5,159 bases of DNA from Campylobacterales bacterium (GCA_025800305.1 JAOXRY010000011.1:1-5159); one strand, 5' to 3'. Positions 1-5,022 are shown, counted from the first letter of the stretch. Translations and numbers: made by a program. Notes: generated by a model not told the origin, from the letters alone.

Positions 1-56
1 CTCCTAAGACCTACGGCTTAGAAGGCCGTTGCTCTATCCAGCTGAGCTACGGAGCC
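1..56 (-). tRNA. tRNA-Arg (anticodon UCU), 3' end cut off by the window edge
   Basis: Read on the minus strand, the 5' acceptor strand GGCTCCG is followed by a D-arm (GCTC/GAGC) and an anticodon stem ACGGC/GCCGT that closes the loop CTTCTAA, giving anticodon TCT. This tRNA reads AGA/AGG, codons that are common in this AT-rich sequence. The T-arm, the 3' acceptor strand and any CCA lie outside the window. It is the last visible member of a four-tRNA cluster transcribed leftwards. Confidence 0.93.
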
Positions 57-81
57 ACTTACTAACATGAAATTTAAAAAG

Positions 82-158
82 TGGTACGCCTGAGAGGAGT
101 CGAACCCCTAACCTACGGAGCCGAAATCCGCCGCTCTATCCAATTGAGCTACAGACGC
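82..158 (-). tRNA. tRNA-Arg (anticodon UCG)
   Basis: A complete 77-base cloverleaf is visible on the minus strand. The acceptor strands GCGTCTG and CAGGCGT pair with G-U wobbles, the anticodon stem is GCGGA/TCCGT, and the loop TTTCGGC gives anticodon TCG, which reads CGN codons. The T-arm carries the usual TTCGA sequence and the 3' CCA is encoded. It is separated from tRNA-His by about 29 AT-rich bases and is probably cut from the same precursor transcript. Confidence 0.95.
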
Positions 159-187
159 AATCTTATCAAATTTCATTTTAAAAATAA

Positions 188-265
188 TGGGGTGAATAAT
201 GGGATTCGAACCCACGGCCCTCGGAACCACAATCCGATGCTCTAACCAACTGAGCTATACTCACC
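188..265 (-). tRNA. tRNA-His (anticodon GUG)
   Basis: A complete cloverleaf is visible on the minus strand. The anticodon loop TTGTGGT gives GTG, which reads CAU/CAC. The acceptor stem is GTGAGTA/TATTCAC with an additional encoded G at -1 (position 265) opposite C73. That extra pair is the known identity element for histidyl-tRNA synthetase and supports the assignment independently of the anticodon. The CCA end is encoded. Confidence 0.96.
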
Positions 266-291
266 ATACATCATCACATTCTTAAAATAAG

Positions 292-369
292 TGGTCGGGA
301 TGAGAGGATTCGAACCTCCGGCCCCCTGGTCCCAAACCAGGTGCGCTAACCAGACTGCGCTACATCCCG
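292..369 (-). tRNA. tRNA-Pro (anticodon UGG)
   Basis: A complete 78-base cloverleaf is visible on the minus strand: acceptor CGGGATG/CATCCCG, anticodon stem CCTGG/CCAGG, and loop TTTGGGA giving anticodon TGG, which reads CCN codons. The CCA is encoded. It is the first gene of the cluster, directly downstream of a strong promoter. The bases immediately outside both mature ends are complementary (283-291 and 370-378), so the precursor could extend the acceptor stem. Confidence 0.96.
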
Positions 370-386
370 CTTATTTTAGGAGTGGG

Positions 387-415
387 ATTTTACAACATAT
401 TTAGATATTTGTCAA
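387..415 (-). promoter_or_regulatory. Sigma-70 promoter of the tRNA cluster
   Basis: On the minus strand there is a perfect -35 box TTGACA (415-410), a 17-base spacer, and a -10 box TAAAAT (392-387). The following bases are CCCACTCC, a GC-rich discriminator of the type seen at stable-RNA promoters under stringent control in other bacteria; such control here is inferred. The predicted start of transcription is near 380, about 11 bases before tRNA-Pro. The -35 box overlaps the panB stop codon (414-412). Confidence 0.8.
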
Positions 416-1203
416 TAGCTTTCATCATTATTTGGGAAGTTTTTTGATTTTACATCAGAGATATAATCCTCTATCCCTTTTGTGATAAGGCTTTTACCGT
501 CTAAATATTTTCTTACAAATTTTGGACTTAACTTGTCATAAAAACCGAACATATCAGACCAAACAAGAACTTGTCCATCTGTATCTGAGCCGGCACCAAT
601 ACCAATTGTTGGGATATTTATGCTTTCTGAAATCTCTTTTGCAACATCAGAAACTACACCTTCTATTACAATGGCAAATGCTCCAGCTTCTTCTATAGCT
701 TTTGCATCTTTTAAAAGCTGTTGTTTATCTTCTTGGGTTTTTCCTCTAATTTTATATCCACCTTCACTACGGACAAATTGTGGCATAAGCCCAATATGTC
801 CAATAACAGCAATTGAGTTATTAGTAAGATGCTTTATAATATCAGCTCTCTCTTCTCCACCTTCTATTTTTACAGCATCTGTCTCTGTTTCTTGGTAAAC
901 TCTTACAGAATTAGTAAGGGCTTCATCTTTATTGTTATATGTTCCAAAAGGCATATCTGTGATGATAAAAGTCTCTTTTGCTCCACTGCATACAGCTTTC
1001 GTATGATAAATCATTTGATCTAATGTAGCTGATAAAGTATCGTTTTTTCCTAAAAAACTCATATTAAGGCTATCGCCAACTAAAATTATGTCGATATAGC
1101 TATCAAAGATTGATGCAAAAAGAGCGTCGTAAGCTGTTACCATAGTCAGTTTTTGACTATTTTTGCATTTTTGTATAGAATTAATATTCAATTTTTTTGA
1201 CAA
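412..1203 (-). CDS. panB: 3-methyl-2-oxobutanoate hydroxymethyltransferase (PanB)
   Basis: PanB is a cytosolic enzyme that transfers a hydroxymethyl group from 5,10-methylenetetrahydrofolate to 2-oxoisovalerate. The product is ketopantoate, and this is the first committed step to pantothenate and coenzyme A. Counting from the TTG start, the (beta/alpha)8 landmarks are VGDSL (Mg2+ ligand Asp44), TDMPFGTY (Asp83), VKIEGGE (Glu114), GHIGLMPQ, GGYKIRG, the likely catalytic Glu171 in IVIEG, and IGIGAGSDTDGQ. I prefer the TTG at 1203: an AAGGA ribosome-binding site lies 7 bases before it (1215-1211), and it yields 263 residues, matching the usual length of about 264. The ATG at 1236 would add 11 residues, lacks a ribosome-binding site and lies inside the -10 promoter box. 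The gene is divergent from the Hpt gene and followed by the tRNA cluster. No other pantothenate gene is visible here. Function is near certain; the start is a strong inference. Confidence 0.96.
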   Translation of the reverse strand: MSKKLNINSIQKCKNSQKLTMVTAYDALFASIFDSYIDIILVGDSLNMSFLGKNDTLSATLDQMIYHTKAVCSGAKETFIITDMPFGTYNNKDEALTNSVRVYQETETDAVKIEGGEERADIIKHLTNNSIAVIGHIGLMPQFVRSEGGYKIRGKTQEDKQQLLKDAKAIEEAGAFAIVIEGVVSDVAKEISESINIPTIGIGAGSDTDGQVLVWSDMFGFYDKLSPKFVRKYLDGKSLITKGIEDYISDVKSKNFPNNDESY

Positions 1204-1213
1204 TTGGAGATCC

Positions 1214-1242
1214 TTGATTTTTATTAAAAAAGTCATTATAGC
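1214..1242 (+). promoter_or_regulatory. Possible promoter of the Hpt-trpA unit
   Basis: On the plus strand TTGATT (1214-1219) and TATAGC (1237-1242) are spaced by 17 bases, which would start transcription near 1249 and leave a leader of about 15 bases before the ATG at 1264. The -10 match is imperfect. It overlaps the panB -10 on the opposite strand, so the two polymerases could not occupy both sites at once. Confidence 0.35.
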
Positions 1243-1243
1243 A
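1235..1243 (-). promoter_or_regulatory. Extended -10 promoter of panB
   Basis: On the minus strand the sequence TGC-TATAAT (1243-1235) is a consensus -10 box with a TG-type extension. No recognisable -35 box lies 17 bases upstream (AAAAAT instead), which is common in Campylobacterota. The predicted start near 1228 gives a leader of about 25 bases to the TTG start codon, containing the AAGGA site. The upstream in-frame ATG uses the last bases of this box, so it would not be in the transcript. Confidence 0.65.
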
Positions 1244-1263
1244 AATTTAAAAGTCTTATTTTT

Positions 1264-1671
1264 ATGGGTGTAAAAGAAGATTTAGAGAGTAGATTTGATT
1301 TCGATATAGTAGACGAATTTATGGATCATTATGAAGCTACCTGTGATATGCTTGAGCCAATAATTCTTTCTTTGGAAAATCCAGAAATGTATGAGAGAGA
1401 TATTAATGAACTATTTAGAGTTGCCCATAATTTAAAATCAGCAAGTGGATTTTTAAGGCTTGGTCTTTTACATAGATTGGCAGGATTTATGGAAAACACT
1501 CTTGAAAAAGCAAGAGCTCAAAAAGGACCAGCAAGTGAGGAATTTATCGACTGGCTTTTGCTTATAAGTGATCAACTCAATGCTTGGCTTAAGAATTTAA
1601 AAGATGATAGTGATGAATTTATCCCTTTTGACAGAAAAATTCTTTATGTACCAGAAAATTTGGAGAATTAA
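1264..1671 (+). CDS. Single-domain histidine-phosphotransfer (Hpt) protein
   Basis: This 135-residue protein appears to be a free-standing Hpt domain, the phosphorelay carrier that moves a phosphoryl group between response-regulator receiver domains or from a CheA-like kinase. The diagnostic segment is AHNLKSASGFLRL (residues 54-66), with phospho-acceptor His55 followed by Lys58-Ser59, inside a predicted four-helix bundle. A second helix, HRLAGFMENTLEKAR (70-84), resembles the P1 helix that follows the CheA histidine. No kinase, receiver, signal peptide or membrane segment is present, so it is probably cytosolic. No clear ribosome-binding site precedes the ATG, but an in-frame stop at 1225-1227 prevents a much longer product. 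trpA starts 6 bases after its stop, suggesting cotranscription. The domain call is firm; the partner and pathway are unknown, and nothing here ties it to tryptophan synthesis. Confidence 0.85.
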   Translation: MGVKEDLESRFDFDIVDEFMDHYEATCDMLEPIILSLENPEMYERDINELFRVAHNLKSASGFLRLGLLHRLAGFMENTLEKARAQKGPASEEFIDWLLLISDQLNAWLKNLKDDSDEFIPFDRKILYVPENLEN

Positions 1672-1677
1672 ATAATT

Positions 1678-2418
1678 ATGAAAAAATTAGTTTCTTACAT
1701 AACTACAAAACTACCTGAAAATAATTTTACGATAGATCTTGCAAATTCAATGTTTGAAAATGGCACTGATTTTATAGAATTGGGAATTCCTTTTTCAGAT
1801 CCTGTAGCTGATGGACCAGTTATAGAACAAGCCAACCAACTTAGCTTAAAAAATAAGTTTACTCTGGAAGATCTCTTCTATATAAGTGCAAACATCAAAG
1901 CCAATAGAAACCTTTTTTGGATGGGATATTTTAACTCTTTTTATAACTATGGGGTGGAGAATATTTGTAAAAAAGCCAACTCTTTAGATCTGAAAGGTTT
2001 TTTGATTCCAGATCTTCCCTTTGAAGAAGGAGAAAGATATAAAAAAGAGTTTCAAGAATCAGATTTAGATCTTGTTACTTTTGTTGCTCCTACAGATTCA
2101 AAAGAGCGAGTAAAAAAAATAGTTTCAAATTCAAGTGGTTTTATCTATCTTGTTGCGTATGCAGGAATTACAGGAAGTGGACAAAGTGAAGATCTTACCC
2201 GAGTTGTAGCAGATATAAAAGAGTTTTCAAATACTCCTGTTTATGTTGGATTTGGTGTTGATAAAAATACTGCAAAAGAGAAGGCACAAGGTGTTGATGG
2301 TGTTATTGTAGGAAGTGCTTTTGTGAAGACTTTACTTGATGACTCTTTGACAAATATCCAGAAAATAGATAGTATTTCAAGACTATCGAGAGAGATTAAA
2401 GAAAAAATTAACTCTTAA
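1678..2418 (+). CDS. trpA: Tryptophan synthase alpha subunit (TrpA)
   Basis: TrpA cleaves indole-3-glycerol phosphate to indole and glyceraldehyde 3-phosphate, and passes indole through a tunnel to TrpB in the cytosolic alpha2-beta2 complex. The family signature ELGIPFSDPVADGP holds both catalytic acids, Glu34 and Asp45 (equivalent to Glu49 and Asp60 of the E. coli enzyme). Later landmarks are PDLPFEE (111-117), the loop-6 segment YAGITGSG (161-168), and the phosphate-binding GFG (191-193) and GSA (212-214). At 246 residues it is about 20 shorter than the E. coli protein, mainly because the N-terminal helix is missing, which I believe is usual in this bacterial group. GGAG lies 12 bases before the ATG, a long spacing, so coupling to the Hpt gene may help translation. 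No other trp gene is visible, so the pathway genes appear scattered. The 3' end contains the ssrA promoter. Confidence 0.96.
   Translation: MKKLVSYITTKLPENNFTIDLANSMFENGTDFIELGIPFSDPVADGPVIEQANQLSLKNKFTLEDLFYISANIKANRNLFWMGYFNSFYNYGVENICKKANSLDLKGFLIPDLPFEEGERYKKEFQESDLDLVTFVAPTDSKERVKKIVSNSSGFIYLVAYAGITGSGQSEDLTRVVADIKEFSNTPVYVGFGVDKNTAKEKAQGVDGVIVGSAFVKTLLDDSLTNIQKIDSISRLSREIKEKINS
2347..2375 (+). promoter_or_regulatory. Sigma-70 promoter of ssrA, inside trpA
   Basis: A perfect TTGACA (2347-2352) is followed after 17 bases by TAGTAT (2370-2375). Transcription would begin near 2382 and leave a leader of about 45 bases to be removed by RNase P before the mature tmRNA 5' end. The promoter sits in the last 25 codons of trpA, so tmRNA synthesis does not need trpA transcription. 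Confidence 0.75.
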
Positions 2419-2512
2419 GATCTTGTGGGGCTGACTTGGCTTCGACAGGATAGTATCGGTGCAGGTAGCATGTCGTCATGATTCGACGTTAAAAATTCGT
2501 TTAAATATAAAC

Positions 2513-2557
2513 GCAAACAATACAGATTACAGACCAGCTTACGCTCACGCTGCGTAA
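2513..2557 (+). other. tmRNA proteolysis-tag reading frame
   Basis: Translation resumes at GCA (2513-2515) and reads ANNTDYRPAYAHAA before TAA (2555-2557). The C-terminal Ala-Ala is the known recognition end for ClpXP-type proteases. The tag ends HAA where the Helicobacter and Campylobacter tags I recall end KAA. Confidence 0.9.
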
Positions 2558-2767
2558 GTTCAACAACTTAGGTCAGGAACGCATCGTCTAGCCATTGGAC
2601 TTTGCCATTTCCTTCAATCGAAAAATTGGCTTAGTTTTTCTCTGTGGTAAGAGAAAAATGAAATTTAACCTGCGGGAGGAAAAGGCTTTTTTAAGTTGGG
2701 ACTTACCTTCCAAAGATGATCAACTTAAATAAACATGTAGAAGCTTGTAGTTCAGAGCTATTTTGGA

Positions 2768-2796
2768 CGGGAGTTCGATTCTCCCCAGCTCCACCA
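2768..2796 (+). other. Putative attachment site (attL) in the 3' end of ssrA
   Basis: P4-type integrases commonly recombine in the T-arm and acceptor end of tRNA or tmRNA genes. Here the integrase gene lies directly downstream of the ssrA 3' end and points away from it, the usual arrangement. The exact core cannot be fixed because the second copy, expected at the far end of the element, is not in this window; I looked for the T-arm and acceptor sequence elsewhere and did not find it. Confidence 0.55.
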
Positions 2797-2890
2797 TTTT
2801 ATCATTCTTGAAAATATCAAAATATTCAATAAAGCTTTTAAATAAAGGAATTAACCTTGTTATTTGTACGGTTAAATATGTATTAATTCA

Positions 2891-2902
2891 TATAAGTATA
2901 AG
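2891..2902 (+). promoter_or_regulatory. Possible -10 region for the integrase gene
   Basis: Two overlapping candidates TATAAG (2891-2896 and 2897-2902) lie in a strongly AT-rich stretch, without a convincing -35 box at the right distance. A start near 2905-2910 would place the whole nested inverted repeat in the 5' untranslated region of the integrase mRNA. This is a weak call based on pattern only. The rest of 2797-2890 shows no other feature that I can support. Confidence 0.3.
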
Positions 2903-2904
2903 GA

Positions 2905-2972
2905 TTTTAGGGGTATTATTAGGGGGTATTCAAAAAAATACCCTAAAACACCCAAAAAGGTTACCCCTAAAA
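2905..2972 (+). repeat. Nested inverted repeats of TTTTAGGGGTA ending at the integrase start codon
   Basis: The outer arms TTTTAGGGGTA (2905-2915) and TACCCCTAAAA (2962-2972) are an exact 11-base inverted repeat, and the right arm contains the A of the integrase ATG. Between them a second pair, TTAGGGGGTATT (2919-2930) and AATACCCTAA (2937-2946), is complementary with a two-G bulge around a loop of CAAAAA. The unit also contains two tandem copies, TAGGGGTATT (2908-2917) and TAGGGGGTATT (2920-2930). It could be a set of protein-binding sites or an RNA fold that masks the start codon. It lacks the U-run of a terminator. Confidence 0.75.
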
Positions 2973-4261
2973 TGCCTAGAATAGTAGCCCCTTTAACAGA
3001 GATAAAAATCAATAAATCTAAACCAAGAGAAAAAGATTATAAGTTATTTGATGGGGAGGGATTGTTTTTACTTGTTAGGTCTAATGGAAGTAAATTATGG
3101 AGACTAAAATATAATGCCCCTTTAACTGGTAAAGAAAAATCTTTATCTTTGGGAAAATACCCCTATATAACACTTAAAAGAGCTAGAGAATTAAGGGAAG
3201 AAAATAAAAGACTTATAGCTAATGGTATAGACCCTAACGAAAAGAAAAAGCAAGATAAGTTAGACCATTTAAAAGCATTAGAAAAGCAAGAAAAAGCAAA
3301 TAGCGGACAAATTCACATAGTATTAAATGCGTGGGTTAAAACTTTAGATAACAGCCAAGAGACTTTAAAGAGAAGGATAAAAAGTTTTGAAAATAATCTA
3401 TTTCCTTATATTGGAGTAAAAAGAGATAGTATAGGAAATATAATTTACTCTCCTCTCATGTCTGATATAAAACATGAAACAATCTTAAAAGCTATAGATA
3501 TTAAGAAAAAAACAGCAAATGAAACAGCAAGGAGGCTTTTGTCTGATTGTAAGACATTATGGGGTTATGCTATTGCCTATGGATATGCAAATAAAAATAT
3601 AATTGAGATTATCCCCCAAAATCAAAGACCAAAAAAGCAAATTACCCACTATGCCAAAATCACAAACCCGACGATTTTAAGAGAGTTATTAAGTGATATA
3701 GAAACCTATAAAGGACACCCCATAATTAAATGTGCTCTTATGTTAGCACCTTATGTAATGCTAAGAGCTGAAAACCTAACTACTCTCAAATGTAAATATG
3801 TAGACTTTGAAAAACAGTTACTTACAATTCCTAGGGGATTAATGAAAATAAAAGATAAAAATCTACCTAATTTTAAATTGCCACTTACTAATTCAGCAAT
3901 TAAAATATTAGAGGAGGTTAAGCAGTTTACGGGGTGGAGTGAGTGGGTTTTTCATGGAGTAAGAGAGACTAGTAGGCACTTAGACCCTAATGCAATTAAT
4001 AAAGCTTTGAGGGTAACATTAGGGTATAACGATGAAAAGAAAGGAAGAAAACAAACTATACATAGTTTTAGAGGAACATTTAGAAGCCTTACAGATACAC
4101 ATCAAAAAGAACATAATATCCCCTTTATTGTTAGAGAGCGTGTTTTAGACCATCAAGAGACCAACCAAGTGGTAAGGGCTTATACCCATAAAGCAGATTT
4201 TACTGAGGAAATGAGAGAACTTTTAGACTGGTGGGAAAAATACTTGGATAACTTAAAGTAG
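2972..4261 (+). CDS. int: P4-type tyrosine integrase of an ssrA-integrated element
   Basis: This is a 429-residue tyrosine recombinase, expected to insert and excise the element at ssrA. Residues 1-90 form the arm-binding DUF4102 domain, with the typical DGEGLFLLV and GSKLWRLKY segments and LGKYPYITLKRARELR. A SAM-like core-binding domain spans about 110-225. In the catalytic domain I see Arg265 (MLRAENL), a candidate Lys at 292-296, His364 and Arg367 (IHSFRGTFRS), His394 (LDHQETN) and the nucleophile Tyr404 (RAYTHKAD). The C-terminus LLDWWEKYLDNL matches the P4 family ending. All catalytic residues are present, so it looks functional. AAGG lies 11 bases before the ATG, a somewhat long spacing. 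The start region is part of an inverted repeat, suggesting control of expression. Frequent runs of four or five G or C set this region apart from the host genes, consistent with transfer. Confidence 0.94.
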   Translation: MPRIVAPLTEIKINKSKPREKDYKLFDGEGLFLLVRSNGSKLWRLKYNAPLTGKEKSLSLGKYPYITLKRARELREENKRLIANGIDPNEKKKQDKLDHLKALEKQEKANSGQIHIVLNAWVKTLDNSQETLKRRIKSFENNLFPYIGVKRDSIGNIIYSPLMSDIKHETILKAIDIKKKTANETARRLLSDCKTLWGYAIAYGYANKNIIEIIPQNQRPKKQITHYAKITNPTILRELLSDIETYKGHPIIKCALMLAPYVMLRAENLTTLKCKYVDFEKQLLTIPRGLMKIKDKNLPNFKLPLTNSAIKILEEVKQFTGWSEWVFHGVRETSRHLDPNAINKALRVTLGYNDEKKGRKQTIHSFRGTFRSLTDTHQKEHNIPFIVRERVLDHQETNQVVRAYTHKADFTEEMRELLDWWEKYLDNLK

Positions 4262-4265
4262 AAAG

Positions 4266-4892
4266 ATGATTGATAAAGAGAAGTTAAAAGAAGATTTAGA
4301 TTATTACTTTGAAGTTCATAGGGTATTTGATTTTAATAGTGTAGATAACCATAAAATAATGGTTCTTAATACCTACTCTAATATCATAATTAAGGCTAAG
4401 CTAGTGCTAGAGTGGATGGAGAAAAATAGAGTAGAAAATGGAAAGAAAGAGCTAAGGGAAGTTAAAAAGTCTTTAGGAGATACAAGGGAGCTTTTTTTAG
4501 GGATTAATGAACATGTTAAAAAAGGGAGTCACCAAAGAGTTAATAAGGTTATTGATTTAGTATTACAACAAATGGAAAAATATGAGAATAGGGATACTAT
4601 ACAAAGTGGTTACAAAAGCTTTTTAGATAAGAGTTTCTCATTATACTATCCCACTAATAGTAATGTCTTATCCTTAGTTTATAGTGAGTTATTATATTGG
4701 TGTGATGGGTTTACAGACTTTATCTATATAGGGGATAAAGAGGCACTTATAAGGGATATAATCAATGTCTTTATAGTAGAAAAACAGTTTAAAACGGACT
4801 TAACCTATAAGCAGATAAATATTAGTGATTTAGATGTTTCTTTACTGTATAACAATCAACAACAGGAAGAAAAAAACATTTTTCAAGCTTAA
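4266..4892 (+). CDS. Hypothetical protein, 208 residues, second gene of the element
   Basis: I do not recognise this protein. It begins 4 bases after the integrase stop codon with no clear ribosome-binding site, so it is probably translated by coupling from the integrase message. The sequence is rich in charged residues and predicted helix. Residues 40-115 hold long amphipathic, possibly coiled-coil stretches (KLVLEWMEKNRVENGKKELR, VIDLVLQQMEKYENR). The C-terminal half has aromatic patches (FSLYYP, LLYWCDGFTDFIYIG) and the tail is Gln/Glu-rich (NNQQQEEK). There is no signal peptide, no membrane segment, no zinc-binding cluster and no nuclease or HTH motif that I can identify. Its place between integrase and an AlpA-like regulator suggests a role in recombination, its control or another element function, but that is inference from position only. 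The intact frame and tight spacing support a real gene. Confidence 0.8.
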   Translation: MIDKEKLKEDLDYYFEVHRVFDFNSVDNHKIMVLNTYSNIIIKAKLVLEWMEKNRVENGKKELREVKKSLGDTRELFLGINEHVKKGSHQRVNKVIDLVLQQMEKYENRDTIQSGYKSFLDKSFSLYYPTNSNVLSLVYSELLYWCDGFTDFIYIGDKEALIRDIINVFIVEKQFKTDLTYKQINISDLDVSLLYNNQQQEEKNIFQA

Positions 4893-4930
4893 AATAAACT
4901 AAAAGGCAAAAGCAAAAAATAGGTATATCT

Positions 4931-4960
4931 CACTTTTTTTAATTCAAAATGGCACTTTTT
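4931..4960 (+). repeat. Direct repeat CACTTTTT, two copies 22 bases apart
   Basis: CACTTTTT occurs at 4931-4938 and 4953-4960, the starts being 22 bases apart, close to two helical turns. The second copy runs straight into the TTTTAGGGTATT motif. It could be a pair of regulator sites on one DNA face, but T-runs are common in such AT-rich sequence. Confidence 0.35.
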
Positions 4961-5022
4961 AGGGTATTTTCTATCCAGTATGTTTATTAATCTATCAAAA
5001 GTCGCTAAAGTTCAATACCCTA
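4957..5022 (+). repeat. Inverted pair of TAGGGTATT motifs upstream of the AlpA-like gene
   Basis: TTTTAGGGTATT (4957-4968) is the exact reverse complement of AATACCCTAAAA at 2937-2948 upstream of the integrase. A second, inverted copy, AATACCCTA (5014-5022), matches its 9-base core exactly. Both lie in the 199-base gap between the 208-residue protein and the AlpA-like gene. Candidate roles are integrase arm-type sites or regulator operators. The remainder of 4893-5091 is AT-rich, with no terminator I can support. Confidence 0.65.

Larger units (their letters stand above)
2427..2796 (+). ncRNA. ssrA: Transfer-messenger RNA (tmRNA, ssrA)
   Basis: tmRNA works with SmpB to release ribosomes stalled on broken mRNAs and to mark the unfinished protein for proteolysis. 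The 5' end GGGGCTGACTTGGCTTCGAC is the typical tmRNA opening. The 3' end has a T-arm (GGGAG-TTCGATT-CTCCC) and the acceptor strand CAGCTCC, which pairs with GGGGCTG, then an encoded ACCA. The RNA is one-piece and about 370 bases long, the normal size. The internal reading frame (2513-2557) encodes ANNTDYRPAYAHAA, which strongly resembles the tags I recall for Helicobacter and Campylobacter. The gene is intact although an integrase gene follows 175 bases downstream, as expected when an element integrates into the 3' end and restores it. No rho-independent terminator is visible after the CCA; the original one may have been displaced. Confidence 0.97.

Noticed and set aside
67..175. Inverted TGAAATTT/AAATTTCA flanking tRNA-Arg(UCG)
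   Set aside because: The arms are 8 bases, A/T-rich and not placed at the mature ends, unlike the flanks of tRNA-Pro, so chance is the simpler explanation.
620..1023. Two plus-strand open frames (620-898 and 829-1023)
   Set aside because: They lie antisense within panB, overlap each other, and encode low-complexity Ser/Ile/Cys-rich peptides without ribosome-binding sites. They are shadows of panB.
2427..2796. Disrupted or two-piece tmRNA caused by element insertion
   Set aside because: The 5' and 3' acceptor strands pair, the T-arm and CCA are intact and the tag frame is complete, so the gene is whole.
2815..2875. Small palindromes (AATATCAAAATATT; TTAACC/GGTTAA at 2851-2856 and 2870-2875) as a hairpin or terminator
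   Set aside because: The stems are only 5-6 bases and almost all A/T, which is expected by chance in sequence of this composition.
2905..2972. Rho-independent terminator for ssrA
   Set aside because: The stems are real, but no U-run follows either one and the structure ends at the integrase start codon, so regulation or binding sites fit better.
2763..2984. Open frame of 73 codons starting in the tmRNA 3' end
   Set aside because: It begins inside the tmRNA T-arm, runs through the inverted repeats and overlaps the integrase start in another frame. It has no ribosome-binding site and no recognisable protein character.
2905..5022. CRISPR array or iteron origin made of the TAGGG(G)TATT copies
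   Set aside because: The copies are short, in both orientations, unevenly spaced and in separate clusters, with no constant spacers and no replication initiator gene in view.
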